A stretch of 64,000 nucleotides of DNA, from assembly GCF_027921765.1 (NCBI RefSeq), contig NZ_BSEJ01000008.1:1-64000 (forward strand), in the 5' to 3' direction. Origin of the DNA: Microbacterium barkeri. GTDB lineage: Bacteria > Actinomycetota > Actinomycetes > Actinomycetales > Microbacteriaceae. A program made the position numbers and the translations under genes. The notes beneath the pieces were generated by a model that searched no databases, was not told the origin of the DNA, and saw nothing but the letters and a program-made list of their open reading frames with translations. Shown here piece by piece: positions 1-10,892 of this stretch (positions are counted from its first letter, which is position 1; every line of letters starts with the position of its first letter).

Positions 1-2
1 TG

Positions 3-1007
3 TTCGACGAGGGCTGCATGGGCATGTACAACGCCATCTTCGACGACGAGCTGCTGAACCCGACCGGCATCTACAAGGAGCGTCTGTCGCAGTCCGCGCT
101 GTACGCCGAGATGCTCGCCGTTCCCGACGACGAGGCGGACGCGGTCGGGGCCTGGCTCCGCGACCGCGGCATGTCCTTCCGGCTCGGGACGGATGAGCGG
201 ACCGAGCTCACCGAGGCGCAGCTGCGCTGGCAGTTCAAGATGTACATCGCGGCCCTGCGCATCGCCGACGACTTCGGGCTCGACGCCGTCGGCATCCAGT
301 ACCAGCAGGGCCTGAAGGACCTGGTCCCGGCCTCCGACCTCGCCGAGGGGCTTCTGAACTCGACCGAGCGTCCGCCCGTGCTCTCCCGCGACGGCGACCG
401 CGAGCTGTTCGCCGGTCGTGCTCTCCCGCACTTCAACGAGGCCGACGAGGGCGTCGCCGTCGATGCGCTCGTGACCGACCGGGTGTGGACGGCGATGGGA
501 CTCGTGCCCGACAACACCCTGCACGACGTCCGCTGGGGCGAGGACTACGAGGGCGACTTCGTGTGGGTCTACGAGATCTCCGGCTCGGTCCCCGGATCGC
601 ACCTGGGCGGATGGCACAAGGCGGAGGGCTGGCGGCAGGACCCCGTGTTCTTCCCGGCCGGCGGGTCGACGATCAACGGCGTGTCCCGGCCGGGGGAGCT
701 CGTCATCTCGCGAGTATTCATCGCGGACGGCGTGCTCCAGGCCGACATCTTCCGCGGAACCGCGATCGAGCTGCCCGAGGAGGAGACCGCGCGCCGGAAG
801 CAGGCGACCAACCCCGAGTGGCCCATCGCGCATGTCGTGCTCCACGGCATCACGCGTGACCAGTTCATGGCCCGGCACAAGGCGAACCACGCTCAGGTGG
901 TCTACGCGCCCGACGCCGCCACGGCCGACCGGGCGCTCGTCGCGAAGGCGGCCATGCTCGACCGCATGGGCATCCGCGTGAATCTCGTGGGGGACGTGCG
1001 CCTGTGA
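3..1007 (+). CDS. L-fucose/L-arabinose isomerase family protein, 5'-truncated
   Basis: Only the C-terminal part (about 334 residues) lies in the window. The reading frame is open to the left edge and the first in-frame ATG at 18 sits inside the conserved stretch FDEGCMGMYNAI, so the true start is upstream. The tail carries GGSTINGVSRPGEL and HVVLHGITRDQF followed by KANHAQVVY, which I recognise from the fucose/arabinose isomerase superfamily (COG2407; usually about 470 residues). Such enzymes interconvert aldoses and ketoses using a divalent metal. A PfkB sugar kinase follows 34 bases downstream with its own likely promoter, which suggests an isomerase-kinase pair for a pentose or deoxyhexose. 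The actual sugar cannot be told from the sequence. Confidence 0.75.
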   Translation, partial: FDEGCMGMYNAIFDDELLNPTGIYKERLSQSALYAEMLAVPDDEADAVGAWLRDRGMSFRLGTDERTELTEAQLRWQFKMYIAALRIADDFGLDAVGIQYQQGLKDLVPASDLAEGLLNSTERPPVLSRDGDRELFAGRALPHFNEADEGVAVDALVTDRVWTAMGLVPDNTLHDVRWGEDYEGDFVWVYEISGSVPGSHLGGWHKAEGWRQDPVFFPAGGSTINGVSRPGELVISRVFIADGVLQADIFRGTAIELPEEETARRKQATNPEWPIAHVVLHGITRDQFMARHKANHAQVVYAPDAATADRALVAKAAMLDRMGIRVNLVGDVRL

Positions 1008-1028
1008 CCGGCGAGACCGGGCGCGCAC

Positions 1029-1034
1029 TAGCGT
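1029..1034 (+). promoter_or_regulatory. -10 element of a leaderless promoter for the PfkB kinase
   Basis: TAGCGT lies 7 nt before the GTG at 1042, the spacing expected if transcription starts on the start codon. This favours GTG 1042 over the GTG at 1033, which would overlap the -10 box. Confidence 0.5.
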
Positions 1035-1041
1035 GGACGTC

Positions 1042-1938
1042 GTGAACCGCACGGGCCCCATCGTCGTCCTCGGCAGCGCCAACATGGACCTCGTCACGCG
1101 GCAACCGCGTCTCCCCGAGCCGGGCGAGACGATGACCGGCTCCGACTTCTCGACGGGCGCCGGCGGCAAGGGCCTCAACCAGGCCGTCGCCGCCCGCCGC
1201 GCCGGAGCCGAGGTCGCGTTCGCGGGCGCGGTCGGCGACGACGGGTTCGGGCGCGAGCTGCGCGCCTTCCTGGAGGGCGAGCGCATCGCGACCGACGCGC
1301 TGCGGACATCCGCCGCGCCGACGGGCATCGCCCAGGTCAGCGTGCTCGACGGCGGCGAGAACAGCATCGTCATCGTGGCGGGCGCGAACGGCGAGGAGGA
1401 GCTGACGGATGGCGACCGCGCGCTGATCGCGTCGGCTGCGGCCCTCGTCGTGCAGCTCGAGCGCCCGCTCGCCCTCGTCGAGCGCGCCCTCGCCGCAGGC
1501 CGGCAGGCCGAGGCGCTCACGGTGCTCACCCCCGCCCCGGTCGACGCCGAGGCGGCGCGACTGCTGCCGCTCGTGGACATCCTCGTGCCGAACGAGTCGG
1601 AGGCGCTCGCGCTGTCGGGCGCGTCCGACGTCGAGACCGCCGCGCGGCGCCTCAGCGCGGAGGCGGGCACGGTCATCGTCACGCGAGGGTCGAAGGGCGC
1701 GCTCATCGCACGCGGCGGCGACATCGTCGCCGCGGTCGCGGCGCGCGAGGTGGAGGCCGTCGACACGACGGGCGCCGGTGACACGTTCGTCGGCGTGCTC
1801 GTCGCGTGGCTCACCCGCGGCGAGCCGCTCGAGGCGGCGGTCGAGGCGGCGACGGCGGCTGCCGCGATCGCGGTGACCCGGCCCGGGGCCGCGCCCGCGA
1901 TGCCGACGCGCGAGGAGATCGATGCCGCGCTCGAGTGA
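1042..1938 (+). CDS. PfkB-family carbohydrate kinase (ribokinase-like)
   Basis: Predicted 298-residue sugar kinase that phosphorylates a free sugar with ATP in the cytoplasm. The N-terminal signature GSANMDLV and the glycine-rich GAGGKGLNQAVAARRAG match PfkB motif 1. The C-terminal DTTGAGDTFVG is PfkB motif 2, with the catalytic Asp after the anion-hole glycines. Length fits ribokinases (about 300). A longer frame opens at GTG 1033, but TAGCGT at 1029-1034 suggests a leaderless start at 1042. Placement behind a fucose/arabinose-isomerase-like gene suggests that it acts on the ketose product. Ribokinase proper is the closest family, but substrate is not determinable. Confidence 0.8.
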   Translation: MNRTGPIVVLGSANMDLVTRQPRLPEPGETMTGSDFSTGAGGKGLNQAVAARRAGAEVAFAGAVGDDGFGRELRAFLEGERIATDALRTSAAPTGIAQVSVLDGGENSIVIVAGANGEEELTDGDRALIASAAALVVQLERPLALVERALAAGRQAEALTVLTPAPVDAEAARLLPLVDILVPNESEALALSGASDVETAARRLSAEAGTVIVTRGSKGALIARGGDIVAAVAAREVEAVDTTGAGDTFVGVLVAWLTRGEPLEAAVEAATAAAAIAVTRPGAAPAMPTREEIDAALE

Positions 1939-2008
1939 CCGGCGCGCATTGTGTCCGTACTGTGGCCATCCGGTTACCGGAACGGCGGGTTCTGTCATCT
2001 GAGCCTGG

Positions 2009-2014
2009 GACAAT
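2009..2014 (+). promoter_or_regulatory. -10 element of glgX (leaderless)
   Basis: GACAAT is followed by 6 nt and then the GTG start of glgX at 2021, which fits a leaderless transcript. The upstream gap (1939-2020) also holds the 11-nt palindrome-like CCGGTTACCGG. Confidence 0.45.
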
Positions 2015-2020
2015 CGCCCT

Positions 2021-4177
<2,157 letters not shown>

Positions 4178-4198
4178 CGCGGGCCGGGCCGCTCGACC

Positions 4199-6769
4199 CT
4201 ACGCGGTGGCGACCAGGCCCAGCTCGGCGACCGAGGCGAGGTGCTCCTCCTGGGGCACGACGCGCACGGTGTACCCGAACGCCCCCGAGCGGTCGAGGGT
4301 GATCCCGCCCGCGAAGCAGACCCGTCCGCCCTCGTAGCTCTCCACCGCCGAGAGCGCCGTGTACGTCGGGTCCGCGATCTCGTCCTCGCCGACCGCGCGC
4401 CCCGAGACGAGCTGCACCGCGACATCCGCCGGCCGCAGGTCGCCCAGCGCGACGAACGCGCGCACCGACAGCTCGGCGCCGACCTCGGCGGCGTCGCCAG
4501 GGCCACTCGACTCGACGTGCTCCACGCGCACCGCGTGCCATCCGGCCGCGACGCGCGCCTTCCAGGCCGCGAGGTCGATCGCCGCGGCGAAGCCGTCGTC
4601 GAGCGCCCGTCCCGACGTCGCGGCCGGCGCGTAGAGCTCGGTGACGTAGTCGCGCACCATGCGGGTCGCGAGCACCTTCGGGGCGAGCGACACGAGCGTG
4701 TGGCGCACCATCTCGAGCCAGCGGATGGGCAGCCCGTCGGCGTCGCGGTCGTAGAAGCGCGGCGCGATCTCGCGCTCGACGAGGTCGTAGAGCGCGGCGG
4801 CCTCGAGGTCGTCGCGCTTGTCGGGGTCGTCGAGGCCGTCGGCCGAGGGGATGGCCCAGCCGTTGTCCCCGTCGAACCACTCGTCCCACCATCCGTCGAG
4901 GATCGAGAGATTGAGCCCGCCGTTCAGTGCGGCCTTCATGCCGCTCGTGCCGCAGGCCTCGTAGGGGCGCAGCGGGTTGTTGAGCCAGACGTCGCAGCCC
5001 GGGTAGAGCGGCAGGGCCATCGCGATGTCGTAGTTGGGCAGGAACACGATGCGGTGGCGGACCTCGGGGTCGTCGGCGAAGCGCACGAGATCCTGGATGA
5101 GCTTCTTGCCGCCGTCGTCTGCGGGGTGCGCCTTGCCAGCGACGACGAGCTGGATGGGCCGCTCGGGGTCGAGAAGGAGGCGCTTGAGCCGCGCGGGGTC
5201 GCGGAGCATGAGGGTGAGGCGCTTGTACGACGGCACGCGCCGCGCGAAGCCGATCGTGAGCACATCCGGATCGAGCGCGTCGTCGATCCAGCCGAGCTCG
5301 GCCTCCGCTGCGCCGCGCTTGCGCCACGAGGCGCGCAGCCGATCGCGCGCATCGAGGACGAGCCGCTCGCGCATCGCGCGCTTGAGCTCCCACATGCGGC
5401 GCGACGGCGCGGTGTCGATCGCCTGCGCGAACTCCGCGGGGTCGCCGTCGGGGTCGGCGCCGAGCTCGGCCACGAGCTGCTGGAACTCGCGAGCCACCCA
5501 CGTCGGGGCGTGCACGCCGTTCGTGATGGAGGTGATCGGCACCTCCGCCTCGTCGAACGCGGGCCACAGGCCGTGGAACATCTCGCGGCTCACGTGCCCG
5601 TGCAGCTGCGAGACCCCGTTCGCGCGCTGCGCGAGGCGGAAGCCCATCACGGCCATGTTGAACACGCCGGGGTCGCCGCCCGGGTAGCTCTCGGCGCCGA
5701 GCGCGAGGACCCGGTCGAGCGGCACGCCCGGCGTCGCGCCGTCGGATGCGAAGTACTGCTCGATGAGCGTGCGGGGGAAGCGGTCGATGCCCGCAGGCAC
5801 GGGCGTGTGCGTCGTGAACACGGTCGAGGCACGGCACACCTCGAGCGCCGCGTCGATGTCGAGGCGCGGGCCCGCTGCGTCGACCGTGAGCTCGCGGATG
5901 CGCTCGAGCCCCTGGAACCCCGCGTGCCCCTCGTTGGTGTGGTACACCTCGGGCACGGGCGCGCCGGTCAGGCGGCTGTAGGCCCGCAGCGCGCGCACGC
6001 CGCCGACGCCGAGGAGCAGCTCCTGTCGGAGCCGGTGCTCGCTGTTGCCGCCGTACAGGCGGTCGGTGACGGCGACGTGGTGATCCGGGGCCCCCTCGAC
6101 CGCCGTGTCGAGCATGAGCAGCGGCACGCGCCCGACCCTCGCGACCCAGATGCGCGCGACGAGATCGCGGTCGCCGGGCTGGGCGATCGAGATCGTCGCG
6201 GGCGTGCCGTCCGGCTCGCGCAGGGCCGTGATCGGCAGCTCGTCGGGGTCGAGCAGCGGGTAGCTCTCCTGCTGCCAGCCCTCGCGCGACAGGGCCTGCG
6301 AGAAGTAGCCGTGTCGGTAGAGCAGGCCCACGCCGACGATCGGGACGCCCAGGTCGCTCGCCGCCTTGAGGTGATCGCCCGCGAGGATGCCGAGGCCCCC
6401 GGAGTACTGCGGCAGCACCGCCGTGATCCCGAACTCGGGGGAGAAGTACGCGATCGCGCGCGGGCCATCCGCGACCTGGCGCTGGTACCAGCGGTCCTCG
6501 GCGAGGTAGCGCTCGAGGCTCGCCTCCGCCTGCCCGAGGCGCGCGAGGAAGCCGTCGTCGCCGGCGAGCTCCTCGAGCCGCTCGCGCGAGACCGATCCGA
6601 GCACGTGCACGGGATCGTGCGTCGCGGCCCACGCGTCCGGCGCGACCTCGGCGAAGACGTCCTGCGTGGCGGGATGCCAGGACCATCTGAGGTTCCCGGC
6701 GAGGCTGCCGAGCGCCGCGATCGGGGCGGGGAGGACGGGGCGGACGGTGAAGCGACGGATGGCGCGCAT
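4199..6769 (-). CDS. glgP: Alpha-glucan phosphorylase
   Basis: About 856 residues. It releases glucose-1-phosphate from alpha-1,4-glucan with phosphate and pyridoxal phosphate. The opening MRAIRRFTVRPVLP and the LAGNLRWSWHPATQ motif are hallmarks of the actinobacterial/archaeal-type phosphorylase rather than the E. coli GlgP type. The PLP-binding region is ACGTSGMKAALNGGLNLS, with the Lys near residue 611, and NGVHAPTWV is also typical. In-frame upstream starts exist at 6787, 6799 and 6901; I prefer 6769 because homologues begin at this motif. It ends tail-to-tail with glgX. The 226-bp upstream gap separates it from the divergent tetrulose kinase operon. Confidence 0.9.
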   Translation of the reverse strand: MRAIRRFTVRPVLPAPIAALGSLAGNLRWSWHPATQDVFAEVAPDAWAATHDPVHVLGSVSRERLEELAGDDGFLARLGQAEASLERYLAEDRWYQRQVADGPRAIAYFSPEFGITAVLPQYSGGLGILAGDHLKAASDLGVPIVGVGLLYRHGYFSQALSREGWQQESYPLLDPDELPITALREPDGTPATISIAQPGDRDLVARIWVARVGRVPLLMLDTAVEGAPDHHVAVTDRLYGGNSEHRLRQELLLGVGGVRALRAYSRLTGAPVPEVYHTNEGHAGFQGLERIRELTVDAAGPRLDIDAALEVCRASTVFTTHTPVPAGIDRFPRTLIEQYFASDGATPGVPLDRVLALGAESYPGGDPGVFNMAVMGFRLAQRANGVSQLHGHVSREMFHGLWPAFDEAEVPITSITNGVHAPTWVAREFQQLVAELGADPDGDPAEFAQAIDTAPSRRMWELKRAMRERLVLDARDRLRASWRKRGAAEAELGWIDDALDPDVLTIGFARRVPSYKRLTLMLRDPARLKRLLLDPERPIQLVVAGKAHPADDGGKKLIQDLVRFADDPEVRHRIVFLPNYDIAMALPLYPGCDVWLNNPLRPYEACGTSGMKAALNGGLNLSILDGWWDEWFDGDNGWAIPSADGLDDPDKRDDLEAAALYDLVEREIAPRFYDRDADGLPIRWLEMVRHTLVSLAPKVLATRMVRDYVTELYAPAATSGRALDDGFAAAIDLAAWKARVAAGWHAVRVEHVESSGPGDAAEVGAELSVRAFVALGDLRPADVAVQLVSGRAVGEDEIADPTYTALSAVESYEGGRVCFAGGITLDRSGAFGYTVRVVPQEEHLASVAELGLVATA

Positions 6770-6940
6770 GCGCACACGGTAGTGCATGGACGTAGCCATG
6801 TCAGCACAAGGGGGTTGACACGAGGTGTCGGAGCGTGCGGGACCGGGAGCCCCTCCGCAGACATTGTGCGGGGCGAAGGGCGCCCCTGCGGGCGAGCCCA
6901 TGTGCGGTGGTCGAGAGCAACGCTGGATGATGTGGAAAAT

Positions 6941-6952
6941 ATCCTATAGGAT
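6941..6952. promoter_or_regulatory. Operator palindrome ATCCTATAGGAT upstream of the DhaK-DhaL kinase operon
   Basis: A perfect 12-bp palindrome, 43 bp before the kinase ATG and overlapping a TATAGG that could be the -10 element. The identical 12-mer recurs at 10835-10846, directly downstream of the GntR/FCD regulator gene. A short AT-rich palindrome of this kind is a usual target of FCD-type GntR repressors (inference). Confidence 0.7.
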
Positions 6953-6995
6953 CGTGCTCGACCACGGATGACGACGTCCACGAGGAGGCGGCGCG

Positions 6996-8729
6996 ATGAC
7001 GCGACTGTTCAACGACCCTGCGGCGTTCGCCGACGAGATGACCGAGGGCTTCGCCGATGCGGCCGCGCGCTGGGTGCAGCGCGTGCCGGGCGGCGTGGTC
7101 CGCGCGACGGCGGCCGATGAGCCGACCGTCGCGCTCGTCGTCGGCGGCGGCAGCGGCCACTATCCGGCCTTCGGCGGCCTGGTCGGGCCCGGCCTGGCGC
7201 ACGGAGCGGCCATGGGCAACCTGTTCGCCTCGCCCTCGGCGCAGCAGGTGTACTCGGTGGCAAAGGCCGCCGATCAGGGCCGCGGCGTCCTGCTGTCGTA
7301 CGGCAACTACGCCGGCGACGTGCTGCACTTCACGCAGGCGCAGGACCGCCTGAACGCCGAGGGGCACGACGTGCGCACAGTGCTCGTGACGGACGACGTC
7401 TGGAGCGCCCCGGCCGATCAGCAGGAGAAGCGCCGCGGCATCGCCGGCGACCTCGTCGTGTTCAAGATCGCGGGTGCCGCGGCCGAGGCCGGCATGGACC
7501 TCGACGACGTCGAGCGCCTCGCCCGGCACGCCAACGCCCGCACGCGCTCGTTCGGCGTCGCGTTCGGCGGGTGCACGATGCCGGGGGCGGACGCCCCGCT
7601 CTTCGAGGTGCCGAAGGGGCGGATGGCCGTGGGCCTCGGCATCCACGGCGAGCCAGGGATCGACGAGGTGGACATCCCGACGGCCGAGGGCCTGGCCGAG
7701 ATGTTCGTCGCGAAGCTGCTCGAGGAGCTGCCCGACGGCGTGACCGTCGCCGGGTCGCGCGTGGTGCCGCTGCTGAACGGCCTCGGAAGCGTGAAGAGCG
7801 AGGAGCTCTTCGTCGTCTACCGCACCGTGCACCGCCTGCTCGACGAGGCGGGCGCGACCGTGGTCGAACCCGAGGTCGGCGAGCTCTGCACGAGCTTCGA
7901 CATGGCGGGCTGCTCGCTGACCCTGCTGTGGCTGGACGACGAGCTCGAGCGCCTGTGGGCGGCGCCCGCCGACAGCCACGGGTACCGAAAGGGAGCGGTC
8001 GCTCCGCAGCGTCGCGTCGAGGTCCACGTCGACGAGGAGGATGCGCAGCTGCCGATCGGCCCCGCGTCCGAGGCCTCGCGGGCTCTGGGCGACGTGATCG
8101 CGAGTGCCCTCGCCGATGTCGCGCAGGCCCTGGACGACGCCGCCGACGAGCTCGGCCGCATCGATCGGGTGGCCGGCGACGGCGACCACGGCATCGGCAT
8201 GCAGCGCGGGTCGCATGCTGCTCGCGACGCCGGTCGCCGCGCGAGCGAGGCCGGCGCCGGCGCCCAGACGGTGCTCGCGCATGCCGCCGAGGCTTGGAGC
8301 GACAAGGCGGGCGGGACCTCGGGGGCGATCTGGGCCGAGATCCTGAAGACCGTCGGCACGGCCCTGACCGACGACGAGGCCGTCACCGCGCAGCGGGTCG
8401 CCGACGGCGTGCGCGCCGCGAGTGATGCCGTGCGGGCGTTCGGCAAGGCCGAGGTGGGTGACAAGACGATGGTCGACGCCATCGTGCCCTTCGCCGAGAC
8501 GCTGAGCGCCGAGGTCGCCGCCGGCCGCCGCCTCGGCGACGCATGGGCCGCCGCGACCGACGCCGCCGAGGCGGCTGCCCGGTCGACCGCCGACCTCGTC
8601 GCGACGCTGGGCCGCGCTCGCTCGCACGGCGAGAAGTCGATCGGCACGCCCGACCCGGGCGCGGTGTCGTTCGCCCTCGTCTGCCGCACCGTCCACCGCG
8701 CCTTCGTCGACGCACCCGCGACGACGTGA
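6996..8729 (+). CDS. DhaK-DhaL fusion kinase, likely erythrulose (tetrulose) kinase
   Basis: A 577-residue ATP-dependent ketose kinase with DhaK (about 1-330) and DhaL (about 365-575) fused in one chain. DhaK motifs include [14 protein letters not shown] and [14 protein letters not shown]; DhaL carries the Mg-ATP loop [12 protein letters not shown] and [12 protein letters not shown]. Directly downstream (19 and 3 bases) are RpiB-like and TPI-like isomerases. This kinase plus two-isomerase set is the arrangement described for erythrulose kinases LerK/DerK in Mycobacterium smegmatis tetritol catabolism, whose end product is D-erythrose-4-phosphate. In place of the substrate-binding His that I recall in canonical DhaK (HC-VPG region) this protein reads FGGCTMPG, which argues against plain dihydroxyacetone. 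Chirality of the tetrulose is undetermined. The start ATG follows an AGGAGG-like element. Confidence 0.75.
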   Translation: MTRLFNDPAAFADEMTEGFADAAARWVQRVPGGVVRATAADEPTVALVVGGGSGHYPAFGGLVGPGLAHGAAMGNLFASPSAQQVYSVAKAADQGRGVLLSYGNYAGDVLHFTQAQDRLNAEGHDVRTVLVTDDVWSAPADQQEKRRGIAGDLVVFKIAGAAAEAGMDLDDVERLARHANARTRSFGVAFGGCTMPGADAPLFEVPKGRMAVGLGIHGEPGIDEVDIPTAEGLAEMFVAKLLEELPDGVTVAGSRVVPLLNGLGSVKSEELFVVYRTVHRLLDEAGATVVEPEVGELCTSFDMAGCSLTLLWLDDELERLWAAPADSHGYRKGAVAPQRRVEVHVDEEDAQLPIGPASEASRALGDVIASALADVAQALDDAADELGRIDRVAGDGDHGIGMQRGSHAARDAGRRASEAGAGAQTVLAHAAEAWSDKAGGTSGAIWAEILKTVGTALTDDEAVTAQRVADGVRAASDAVRAFGKAEVGDKTMVDAIVPFAETLSAEVAAGRRLGDAWAAATDAAEAAARSTADLVATLGRARSHGEKSIGTPDPGAVSFALVCRTVHRAFVDAPATT

Positions 8730-8754
8730 TCCCCACGAGACCGAAGGAGTGACC

Positions 8755-9210
8755 ATGGCCCTGCGCCTCATCGTCGGCTGCGACGACGCCGGCTACCAGT
8801 ACAAGGAGATCCTCAAGGGCGACCTCGAGGCGAGCGACCTCGTCGAGAGCGTCGCCGACGTCGGCGTCGACGCCGACGGGCACACGTCCTACCCCCGGAT
8901 CGCGATCGAGGCGGCCGAGCGCATCGCGCGCGGCGAAGCCGACCGGGCCATCCTGATCTGCGGCACGGGGCTCGGTGTCGCGATCGCCGCCAACAAGGTC
9001 AAGGGCATCCGCGCCGTGACCGCGCACGACTCGTTCTCGGTCGAGCGCTCGATCCTGTCGAACAACGCGCAGGTGCTCTGCATGGGCCAGCGCGTGGTGG
9101 GCATCGAGCTGGCGCGCCGTCTCGCCGCGGAGTGGCTGACGTACACGTTCGACCCGTCCAGCGCGTCGAACGACAAGGTCAACGACATCTGCGCGTACGA
9201 GGGCGACTGA
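8755..9210 (+). CDS. RpiB/LacAB-type isomerase, likely D-erythrulose-4-phosphate isomerase
   Basis: About 151-153 residues, the size of ribose-5-phosphate isomerase B. The catalytic region [23 protein letters not shown] has the RpiB active-site Cys and the phosphate-binding glycines, and [13 protein letters not shown] matches the N-terminal GCDHAG motif with His replaced by Asp. ATG 8755 follows AAGGAGTGACC; an ATG at 8749 is also in frame. In the erythritol/threitol pathways an RpiB paralogue (EryI/DerI) converts D-erythrulose-4-phosphate to D-erythrose-4-phosphate. Sitting between a DhaK-type kinase and a TPI-like gene, that role is more likely than ribose-5-phosphate isomerisation (inference). 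Confidence 0.75.
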   Translation: MALRLIVGCDDAGYQYKEILKGDLEASDLVESVADVGVDADGHTSYPRIAIEAAERIARGEADRAILICGTGLGVAIAANKVKGIRAVTAHDSFSVERSILSNNAQVLCMGQRVVGIELARRLAAEWLTYTFDPSSASNDKVNDICAYEGD

Positions 9211-9213
9211 ACC

Positions 9214-10008
9214 GTGGCGCGCTTCGTCGTCGGCGCGAGCCTGAAGGCCTACTTCGGTCGCGAGCGCACGATGACCTGGGCCCGCGCCGTGGATGAGCTG
9301 AGCCGAGCGCATCCCGCGGTGCGCTCGGGGGCGGTCGAGCCGTTCGCGATCCCGGGCTTCCTGTCGATCGCGGAGGTCGGGGCGGTCGCCGCCGACGGGC
9401 CGCTGCGCGTCGGCGCGCAGGACGCGCACTGGGACGACGGCGCGTTCACGGGGGAGGTGTCGCCGCGGCAGCTCGCCGAGTTCGGGGTGAGCCTCGTCGA
9501 GGTCGGCCATGCCGAGCGGCGTCGCCACTTCGGCGAGACCGACGAGACCGTCGCGCGGAAGACGGACGCCATCCTCGCCGCGGGGTTGACGCCGCTCGTG
9601 TGCGTCGGGGAGGAGAGCGAGGGGTCACCGCCGGATGCGGCGCGTGCGGCCGTGCGGCAGCTCCAGGCGTCGCTCGCCCCCGCGCTCGCCGCAGGACGCG
9701 ACGGGCGGGTGCTCGTGGCATACGAGCCGGTCTGGGCGATCGGAGCGCCGGAGCCGGCGCCCGACGAGCACATCCGCGTCGTGTGCGCGGAGCTGCGCGC
9801 GGCGCTGCGGGCGATGGGGATGGCCGCCGATTCGGCCGTCCTCTACGGCGGCAGCGCCGGGCCGGGGCTGCTCTCGCGCATCGGCGCGGCCGTCGACGGG
9901 CTCTTCCTCGGTCGCTTCGCACATGATCCCGAGGCGTTCGGCCGTATTCTCGACGAAGCGGGATCCCTCGCCCAGAGCGACGGGGTCCGGCGGCCGGGAA
10001 CGGAGTGA
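9214..10008 (+). CDS. Triosephosphate-isomerase-like protein, likely L-erythrulose-1-phosphate isomerase
   Basis: A 264-residue TIM barrel with the TPI catalytic residues present: VEVGHAERRRHF holds the electrophilic His, and YEPVWAIG the catalytic Glu. LYGGSAGPGLL is the phosphate-binding loop. The N-terminal Lys motif is GASLKAYFG instead of the usual GNWKMN. This deviation is what I associate with the TPI paralogues EryH/TpiA2/LerI, which act on tetrulose phosphates rather than trioses. It starts with GTG 3 bases after the RpiB-like stop and is clearly cotranscribed. A housekeeping tpiA in a glycolytic operon would be expected elsewhere in the genome. Confidence 0.75.
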   Translation: MARFVVGASLKAYFGRERTMTWARAVDELSRAHPAVRSGAVEPFAIPGFLSIAEVGAVAADGPLRVGAQDAHWDDGAFTGEVSPRQLAEFGVSLVEVGHAERRRHFGETDETVARKTDAILAAGLTPLVCVGEESEGSPPDAARAAVRQLQASLAPALAAGRDGRVLVAYEPVWAIGAPEPAPDEHIRVVCAELRAALRAMGMAADSAVLYGGSAGPGLLSRIGAAVDGLFLGRFAHDPEAFGRILDEAGSLAQSDGVRRPGTE

Positions 10009-10027
10009 GCGCCGAGGAGGAGCACGC

Positions 10028-10738
10028 GTGAGCAGTCTGCCGCTGGGACGCGTCGTCGAGATCGAGCGGCGCGGTCTGCGAGACCGTGTCTACGATCTGA
10101 TCCTCGAGATGCTGCTGACCGGCGAGGTCGAGCCGGGTGCCCGCCTGTCGATCGACTCGATGGCCCGCCTTCTCGACGTGTCGCCGACGCCCGTGCGGGA
10201 GGCGATGGTCCAGCTGGAGCGCACCGGCCTCGTGACCCGTGAGGCGCTGCGCGGCTACCGCGTGGCTCCTCCGCTCGCGCCCGAGGAGCTCGAGCAGCTG
10301 TTCGACGCGCGCCTGGTCATCGAGACGGCCGCCGCCGGCGGCGCCGTCAGGGGAGGCGCTGCCGCGGTGACCGCGCTGCGCGCAGCGCACGCGGGGCACG
10401 TCGACGCGGCCGAGGCGGTCATCGCCGCCCACGACGACGCGGGCGTGCCGCTCGAGGTGACGAAGGCCTATTTCGCCGCGGACGGCGAGTTCCATCGGCA
10501 GCTGTTCCTCGCGAACGGGAATCACTACCTGCTGGAGATGCACGACGGGCTCGGCGCCCTGACGCATCGGATGCGCCAGGCCGTCATGGGCGGGCCCGAC
10601 GACGTCCGCGAGGCGGTCGCCGAGCACGAGACGATCCTCGACGCGGTCGAGCGCGGCGACGCCGAGGCGGCCGTCGCCTGCATGCGCGCGCACCTCGAGA
10701 AGGTGCGGGCGCGCTCCCTGCGCGACACCGACCGCTGA
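10028..10738 (+). CDS. GntR-family transcriptional regulator, FCD subfamily
   Basis: A 236-residue repressor-type protein. The N-terminal winged helix (about residues 15-80) includes DSMARLLDVSPTPVREAMVQLE, typical of GntR. The C-terminal all-helical FCD ligand domain (about 88-225) carries the metal-binding pattern D-x3-R (FDARLVIE), FHRQLF, and AEHETILDAVERGDAEAA with HLEKV. FCD domains usually sense small organic acids or sugar acids through a metal. It is last in the DhaKL-RpiB-TPI unit (GTG start 19 bases on) and is followed by one of two ATCCTATAGGAT palindromes, so it probably represses both units and responds to the acid-sugar substrate or an intermediate (inference). Confidence 0.88.
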   Translation: MSSLPLGRVVEIERRGLRDRVYDLILEMLLTGEVEPGARLSIDSMARLLDVSPTPVREAMVQLERTGLVTREALRGYRVAPPLAPEELEQLFDARLVIETAAAGGAVRGGAAAVTALRAAHAGHVDAAEAVIAAHDDAGVPLEVTKAYFAADGEFHRQLFLANGNHYLLEMHDGLGALTHRMRQAVMGGPDDVREAVAEHETILDAVERGDAEAAVACMRAHLEKVRARSLRDTDR

Positions 10739-10815
10739 TCCCGCGCGCACGGTCGCGCAGCCGCCGCGTCTGACGGCGGGGTCTCCGCTGATCCCTCGGA
10801 TCCTCGGATCCGCCC

Positions 10816-10846
10816 TTGACGCGTCCTAGCAAAGATCCTATAGGAT
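10816..10846 (+). promoter_or_regulatory. Promoter with operator ATCCTATAGGAT for the acid-sugar operon
   Basis: TTGACG at 10816-10821 is followed after 17 nt by TATAGG (10839-10844). The palindrome ATCCTATAGGAT (10835-10846, extended to GATCCTATAGGATC) covers the -10 position. Bound repressor there would block RNA polymerase. The same 12-mer lies at 6941-6952. Confidence 0.7.
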
Positions 10847-10892
10847 CGATGATGCGCCGCCGATGGCGCGAGAACGCAACGGAGCACACCAC

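Noticed and set aside
4241..6949. A 902-codon plus-strand frame opposite glgP
   Set aside because: Antisense shadow: composition dominated by Arg, Val, Glu and Ala without motifs, while the minus strand encodes a clear alpha-glucan phosphorylase.
9214..10008. Housekeeping glycolytic triosephosphate isomerase
   Set aside because: Not next to gap-pgk, embedded in a kinase/RpiB-like/GntR operon, and the N-terminal active-site Lys motif deviates from GNWKMN.
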